From CAYVZZ01 sp964456185 (GTDB lineage: Bacteria > Pseudomonadota > Gammaproteobacteria > Pseudomonadales > Alcanivoracaceae), in NCBI GenBank assembly GCA_964456185.1, contig CAYVZZ010000082.1:1-10071 (forward strand): a stretch of 10,071 nt of DNA, in the 5' to 3' direction. The stretch's first letter is position 1. Each line of letters starts with the position of its first letter. A program made the position numbers and the translations under genes. Shown here in pieces: positions 6,286-10,071 of this stretch. A model generated the notes under the pieces. That model was given only the letters and a program-made list of their open reading frames with translations, ran no database searches and had not been told where the DNA came from.

Positions 6286-6933
6286 ATGAAACGCTTATAC
6301 CAATTTATTCTGACTGCTTCTCTCTTATTTGCCACTCAACAACTAATGGCAGCATCCAAAGCCTCTCTGGCACAACTCTACCCACAAGGAGGCGCCACCC
6401 TTTTCTGTCAAACGCCTTTTTCGTCTGCTAAACAAGCCCACTTTGGGCACATTTACAACAAGCGAAAGCTACTAGGTCATTTCAACTGCATTACGGCCGA
6501 TATGTGCAAAAGTAACAAGACATTCCAGCAGGCTTTTAATGATTTGCACGATATCTACCCGGTAACATCAGCTGTTCAGCTAGAAAGGCGTAACGCTGTC
6601 TTTGGCAATGTACTCGATACCTCTTATGCCGCCTTATCAAAATGCGGCTATTACACTGGCTATCAATTAATTGAACCAGGCGATGACATTAAAGGAAACA
6701 TCGCCCGTATTCTGGTTTACATGATCGAGCGTTATTCATTGCCTATTTTGGGTGACCTTGAAACCTACAAAAAGTGGAACAAGATGGACCCACCTGATGC
6801 CACCGAAAAACGCCGAAACCAGCGTGTCAAAGCGATTCAAGGCAACGCCAATCCGTACGTTACTCACCCCAACAAAATGAATGATGTGCATCTACCACAA
6901 CAAGCCACTTCATCCTGGATGAATATACGTTAA
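6286..6933 (+). CDS. endA: Secreted endonuclease I (EndA/Dns) family protein, divergent active site
   Basis: Endonuclease I enzymes are periplasmic or secreted nonspecific nucleases with a beta-beta-alpha-metal (His-Me) site. The 215-residue precursor has a signal peptide (likely cleavage near LMA, 22). Family blocks follow in order: LYPQGG with FCQTPF (34-45), GHIY (54-57), NDLHDIYP (85-92), ERRNAVFG (100-107), KGNIARILVYM (136-146), the WNKMDPPD stretch (164-171), then E-x3-RN and QGNANPYV (185-192). Four Cys (41, 68, 74, 120) could form disulfides. His55 fits the general base and Asn103 the metal-binding Asn. The residue before His55, normally the second metal ligand Glu (EH motif), is Gly54, and the Asn of the usual VN-G-x-R segment is Gln98. 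Membership is clear but activity is uncertain, and the symbol describes the family only. The Shine-Dalgarno site is weak (AGG, eight bases before ATG). The downstream hydrolase starts 11 bases after the stop. Confidence 0.85.
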   Translation: MKRLYQFILTASLLFATQQLMAASKASLAQLYPQGGATLFCQTPFSSAKQAHFGHIYNKRKLLGHFNCITADMCKSNKTFQQAFNDLHDIYPVTSAVQLERRNAVFGNVLDTSYAALSKCGYYTGYQLIEPGDDIKGNIARILVYMIERYSLPILGDLETYKKWNKMDPPDATEKRRNQRVKAIQGNANPYVTHPNKMNDVHLPQQATSSWMNIR

Positions 6934-6944
6934 GGCATAGCACC

Positions 6945-7799
6945 ATGATTGGCCTTTCCCACCCCAGCGCCGACTGGTTTCCCGCCCCCTTAACGGGCGA
7001 CGCGCTAACCCTGACCTACTTGGGCACAGCGGGCTTTATCTTGCAAAATGCTGAACGCACTCTGGTGCTTGATCCGTTTATTAATCGTCCGGGGCCACTG
7101 AAGACGTTGATGAGTCGTTTGCCGATTAATGAAGCACTAATTAAGCGCCATATTCCACAGGCGGATGATGTGCTCATTGGGCACTCGCACTATGACCACA
7201 TCCTTGATGCGCCCGCACTCTGTTGTCAAACCGGGGCGCGCCTAATTGGTTCACGGGCAACAATGATGGTGGGACGGGCAGCCGGCGTGCCGGAATCACA
7301 GCTTTGCGAAACCACTGGGCGCGAAGATATTGCCTGTGGCAGCTGGACGGTTCGCGGACTTCCGTCACGACATGGCAAGGCTGTTCTGGGTCGCGTGCCC
7401 TTCCCGGGTGATATCACCAAGCCACCGCCCTGGCCGCCACGTGTACGTGATCTACGCCACGGGCAGGTGTTTAATTGGTGGATTGATACCGGCCAACTGC
7501 GCGTGGTGCATATCGATAGCGCCGACTTCATTGAAGAGGAATTGGCCGGCCAACAGGCCGATATCGTCTGCCTTTGCGCCATCGGCCGCCGTTATCGCCC
7601 CAACTATGTGCGCGATGTGGTGCGTTTACTACAACCCCGTTGGATTGTACCTTGCCACTGGGACACCATGATGACGCCAATTAATCAGCCCGCCGATTTA
7701 ATCCCCGGCGTGGATTTGCCTGGTTTTATTAATGAGATAAGGCAGGCCGGCGTCACGCCATTGCTTACCCCCATTTTGGGCAGTCACGCGTTTGGATAA
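6945..7799 (+). CDS. Metallo-beta-lactamase-fold metal-dependent hydrolase (UlaG-like)
   Basis: This 284-residue cytoplasmic protein has no signal peptide. Metal ligands are visible in order. The core motif GHSHYDH gives H80, H82, D84 and H85. His143 lies in LPSRHG, Asp191 in VHIDSADF, and His238 in VPCHWDT. The start TYLGTAGFIL with VLDPF matches the opening strands of the UlaG/Lactamase_B_2 group of MBL proteins, which includes lactonases and phosphodiesterases. The substrate cannot be told from sequence. A Pro-rich insert (PFPGDITKPPPWPP, about 152-165) lies between the third and fourth ligands and may cover the active site. An AAGG at 6932-6935 overlaps the stop codon of the endonuclease gene and lies nine bases before ATG 6945, so the two genes are probably co-transcribed. 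No functional link between them is evident. Confidence 0.88.
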   Translation: MIGLSHPSADWFPAPLTGDALTLTYLGTAGFILQNAERTLVLDPFINRPGPLKTLMSRLPINEALIKRHIPQADDVLIGHSHYDHILDAPALCCQTGARLIGSRATMMVGRAAGVPESQLCETTGREDIACGSWTVRGLPSRHGKAVLGRVPFPGDITKPPPWPPRVRDLRHGQVFNWWIDTGQLRVVHIDSADFIEEELAGQQADIVCLCAIGRRYRPNYVRDVVRLLQPRWIVPCHWDTMMTPINQPADLIPGVDLPGFINEIRQAGVTPLLTPILGSHAFG

Positions 7800-7823
7800 C
7801 CATCCGCTAAAAGGTGTGGCCAC

Positions 7824-7852
7824 TTCTGTCACTTGCCAGATTCACGTACACT
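7824..7852 (+). promoter_or_regulatory. Possible uvrA promoter
   Basis: TTCTGT (7824-7829) and TACACT (7847-7852) are separated by exactly 17 bases. The -10 matches 4 of 6 positions, the -35 is poor. The predicted start is near 7859, giving a leader of about 28 bases. No correctly spaced LexA box overlaps it. Confidence 0.3.
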
Positions 7853-7886
7853 AGGCGGCTGACTTTCGACACTGGCCAATAGCATC

Positions 7887-10071
7887 ATGGATACCCTTCG
7901 TGTGCGCGGCGCTCGCACGCACAACCTGAAAAACATCGACCTCGACATTCCGCGCGACAAGCTGGTGGTGATCACCGGCTTGTCCGGTTCCGGCAAATCC
8001 TCGCTAGCGTTTGACACCTTGTATGCCGAGGGGCAGCGGCGTTACGTGGAATCCCTGTCGACCTATGCACGGCAGTTTCTATCGATGATGGACAAGCCGG
8101 ATGTGGACTATATCGAAGGGCTAAGCCCGGCCATTTCCATCGAGCAAAAGTCCACCAGCCACAATCCGCGTTCCACCGTGGGCACCATCACCGAAATTTA
8201 CGATTACTTGCGTCTGTTGTTTGCGCGCACCGGTGAGCCACGCTGCCCCACCCACAATGTCGCCTTGAATGCGCAGACCATCAGCCAAATGGTTGACTTG
8301 GTGCTCAAATACCCCGAAGGCGACAAGCTGATGCTGTTGGCACCCATTATCCGCGATAAGAAAGGCGAGCATTTAGCGCTGTTTGACGAGCTACGCGCCC
8401 AGGGCTTTGTGCGTGCCCGTGTGGATGGCTATGTGGTGGATTTGGATGCCATTCCCGATTTGGACAAGAACAAAAAGCACACCATCGAGGTGGTCGTCGA
8501 CCGCTTCAAAATCCGTGAAGATTTGAAATTGCGGTTGGCCGAGTCATTCGAAACTGCCCTGGAACTAACCGATGGATTGGCCGTGGTTGCACCACTCAAT
8601 GGCGACGGCGAAGAAGAAGTGTTTTCATCCCGTTTTGCCTGTCCACACTGTGGCTACTCCATTCACGATATGGAGCCACGCCTCTTCTCGTTTAATAATC
8701 CGGCCGGCGCCTGCCCCGATTGTGACGGCATTGGTATCAAGCAGTTTATTGATACCGACAAGGTCATTCGTGATCCCAGCTTGTCGCTTGCCGAAGGCGC
8801 CATCCGCGGTTGGGACAAGCGCAACATCCACTATTTTTATATGCTGAAATCCTTGGCCGACAGCCTCGGATTCGATATCGACACGCCCTTTGGTGAGTTG
8901 TCGGATGAGGTGCAACACATCCTGATGCACGGCAGCGGCAAGCGCTCACTCGCGTTCAATTACACTAATAGCCGTGGCGACATCGTCAAGCGCAACCACC
9001 CGTTTGAAGGCGTGCTGCCGAATTTGGAACGTCGCTATCACGAAACCGAATCGGACGGTGTGCGTGAGGCTTTATCGAAATTTATGAGCATGTCATCTTG
9101 TTCTACTTGTGAAGGCTCACGGCTCAACCAGGCGGCACGCCACGTCTATGTAGGTGATAAAACACTACCCGAGCTGGTTGAACGCCCAGTCGGGCAAGCC
9201 CTTGAACACTTTAACCAGCTCACACTGGACGGCCATAAAGGCGAAATCGCAGAAAAGATTCTCAAAGAAATACGCGAACGATTGCACTTTTTGGTCAACG
9301 TCGGTTTGGATTACCTTACCCTAGCACGCAGCGCGGAAACACTATCTGGCGGCGAGGCGCAACGCATTCGCTTGGCCAGCCAGATTGGTGCCGGTTTGGT
9401 AGGCGTCATGTATGTGCTCGACGAGCCATCCATCGGGCTGCATCAGCGTGACAACAAACGCTTATTGAACACACTGGTCAACCTGCGCGATCTGGGTAAC
9501 ACGGTATTGGTGGTTGAACACGACGAAGAGGCCATTCGCGAGGCCGACCATGTCATCGACATTGGTCCCGGAGCAGGTGTCCATGGCGGCCAAGTGGTCG
9601 CCCAGGGAACGGTTGATGGTATCATCAAGAACAAGCAATCGCTTACCGGCGATTACTTGGCGGGGCGCCGTGCCATCGAGATACCCAAGAAGCGTCTGGC
9701 TCCACAAGAACACTGGCTAAAACTCAACGGTGCCACCGGCAACAACCTGAAAGCGGTTGATTTAGCCTTGCCCGCCGGTCTATTCACTTGCATTACCGGC
9801 GTGTCAGGATCGGGCAAATCCACGCTCATCAACAATACGCTCTACCCCTTGGCGGCCACCCAGCTTAACAAGGCCACCACGCTGAAAGCCGCCCCTCATG
9901 GTGACATTGAAGGCTTAGAACATTTTGATAAAGTCATCGACATTAACCAAAGCCCCATTGGCCGCACGCCGCGCAGCAATCCAGCCACTTACACGGGGCT
10001 GTTTGACCTGATTCGCCGCGTATTCGCCCAGACCCACGAGGCCAAGGTGCGCGGCTACAAGGAAAACCGCT
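7887..10071 (+). CDS. uvrA: Excinuclease ABC subunit A (UvrA), right end cut by window
   Basis: UvrA is the damage-sensing ATPase of nucleotide excision repair. It dimerises, scans DNA and loads UvrB. The window holds 728 codons of about 940 with no stop or frameshift. Visible landmarks are Walker A of the first ATPase (GLSGSGKS, 31-38, K37), the first zinc module (C252, C255, C276, C279), and CSTCEGSRL (C405, C408). After these come the ABC signature LSGGEAQ from residue 486, the Walker B stretch VLDEPSIGLHQRD, and the second Walker A (GVSGSGKS, 638-645, K644). The visible part ends at KVRGYKENR, just before the expected C-terminal zinc finger. ATG 7887 gives the standard MDTLRVRGAR start, though no good Shine-Dalgarno site precedes it. 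The gap of 87 bases after the hydrolase gene carries a weak promoter candidate. Confidence 0.98.
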   Translation, partial: MDTLRVRGARTHNLKNIDLDIPRDKLVVITGLSGSGKSSLAFDTLYAEGQRRYVESLSTYARQFLSMMDKPDVDYIEGLSPAISIEQKSTSHNPRSTVGTITEIYDYLRLLFARTGEPRCPTHNVALNAQTISQMVDLVLKYPEGDKLMLLAPIIRDKKGEHLALFDELRAQGFVRARVDGYVVDLDAIPDLDKNKKHTIEVVVDRFKIREDLKLRLAESFETALELTDGLAVVAPLNGDGEEEVFSSRFACPHCGYSIHDMEPRLFSFNNPAGACPDCDGIGIKQFIDTDKVIRDPSLSLAEGAIRGWDKRNIHYFYMLKSLADSLGFDIDTPFGELSDEVQHILMHGSGKRSLAFNYTNSRGDIVKRNHPFEGVLPNLERRYHETESDGVREALSKFMSMSSCSTCEGSRLNQAARHVYVGDKTLPELVERPVGQALEHFNQLTLDGHKGEIAEKILKEIRERLHFLVNVGLDYLTLARSAETLSGGEAQRIRLASQIGAGLVGVMYVLDEPSIGLHQRDNKRLLNTLVNLRDLGNTVLVVEHDEEAIREADHVIDIGPGAGVHGGQVVAQGTVDGIIKNKQSLTGDYLAGRRAIEIPKKRLAPQEHWLKLNGATGNNLKAVDLALPAGLFTCITGVSGSGKSTLINNTLYPLAATQLNKATTLKAAPHGDIEGLEHFDKVIDINQSPIGRTPRSNPATYTGLFDLIRRVFAQTHEAKVRGYKENR

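Noticed and set aside
7816..7823. Palindrome GTGGCCAC after the hydrolase gene
   Set aside because: It has no loop, so it cannot form a useful RNA hairpin, and no second copy supports a regulatory site. An 8-bp palindrome is expected by chance.
7826..7839. CTG...CAG pair upstream of uvrA as a LexA (SOS) box
   Set aside because: The spacing is 8 bases, not the 10 of the gammaproteobacterial LexA consensus, and the inner sequence is not AT-rich. UvrA is often SOS-controlled, but this site does not show it.
8572..9835. Several open frames of 60-101 codons on both strands within uvrA
   Set aside because: They lie entirely inside a strongly conserved gene and show only the mirrored codon pattern of uvrA.

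Overview
The window looks like an ordinary stretch of a gammaproteobacterial chromosome with moderate GC. The protein sequences (HemN, MgtE, UvrA, a Gly-rich outer-membrane barrel protein, a TsdBA pair) and the Shine-Dalgarno sites fit that class. I cannot name a genus. It holds eight genes: six on the plus strand with complete ends, one on the minus strand, and uvrA, which runs off the right edge. I see no tRNA, rRNA, insertion sequence, CRISPR array or phage gene.

Layout. Bases 1-200 form a leader with a near-perfect FNR/Anr-type box (128-141) and a well-placed -10 element in front of hemN (201-1619, oxygen-independent coproporphyrinogen III oxidase). Next come a small AhpD/carboxymuconolactone-decarboxylase-like protein (1700-2047) and the Mg2+ channel gene mgtE (2189-3574). 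The mgtE leader can fold a 13-bp hairpin. A minus-strand outer-membrane barrel gene (3593-4333) converges on mgtE. It is divergent from a two-gene cytochrome operon (4477-6149) that I read as tsdB-tsdA: a cytochrome c4-like dihaem protein overlapping by ATGA with a dihaem thiosulfate dehydrogenase/tetrathionate reductase. After a 136-bp AT-rich gap with two mutually exclusive hairpins come a divergent secreted endonuclease I homologue (6286-6933), a UlaG-like metallo-beta-lactamase-fold hydrolase (6945-7799), and uvrA (7887 onward).

How the genes work together. hemN makes haem without oxygen under probable FNR control. TsdBA carries four covalent c-type haems and moves electrons to or from thiosulfate/tetrathionate. 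Both fit an organism that meets low oxygen and reduced sulfur compounds, but they are separated by unrelated genes, so a shared programme is inference only. The rest is housekeeping (Mg2+ uptake, excision repair) or of unknown role.

I found no clear new multi-gene system. The points most worth a second look are the lipoprotein-tethered TsdA whose haem-2 ligand region reads Lys-x-Asn-Met, the endonuclease I homologue with its expected metal-binding Glu replaced by Gly, and the alternative hairpins in front of that endonuclease gene.
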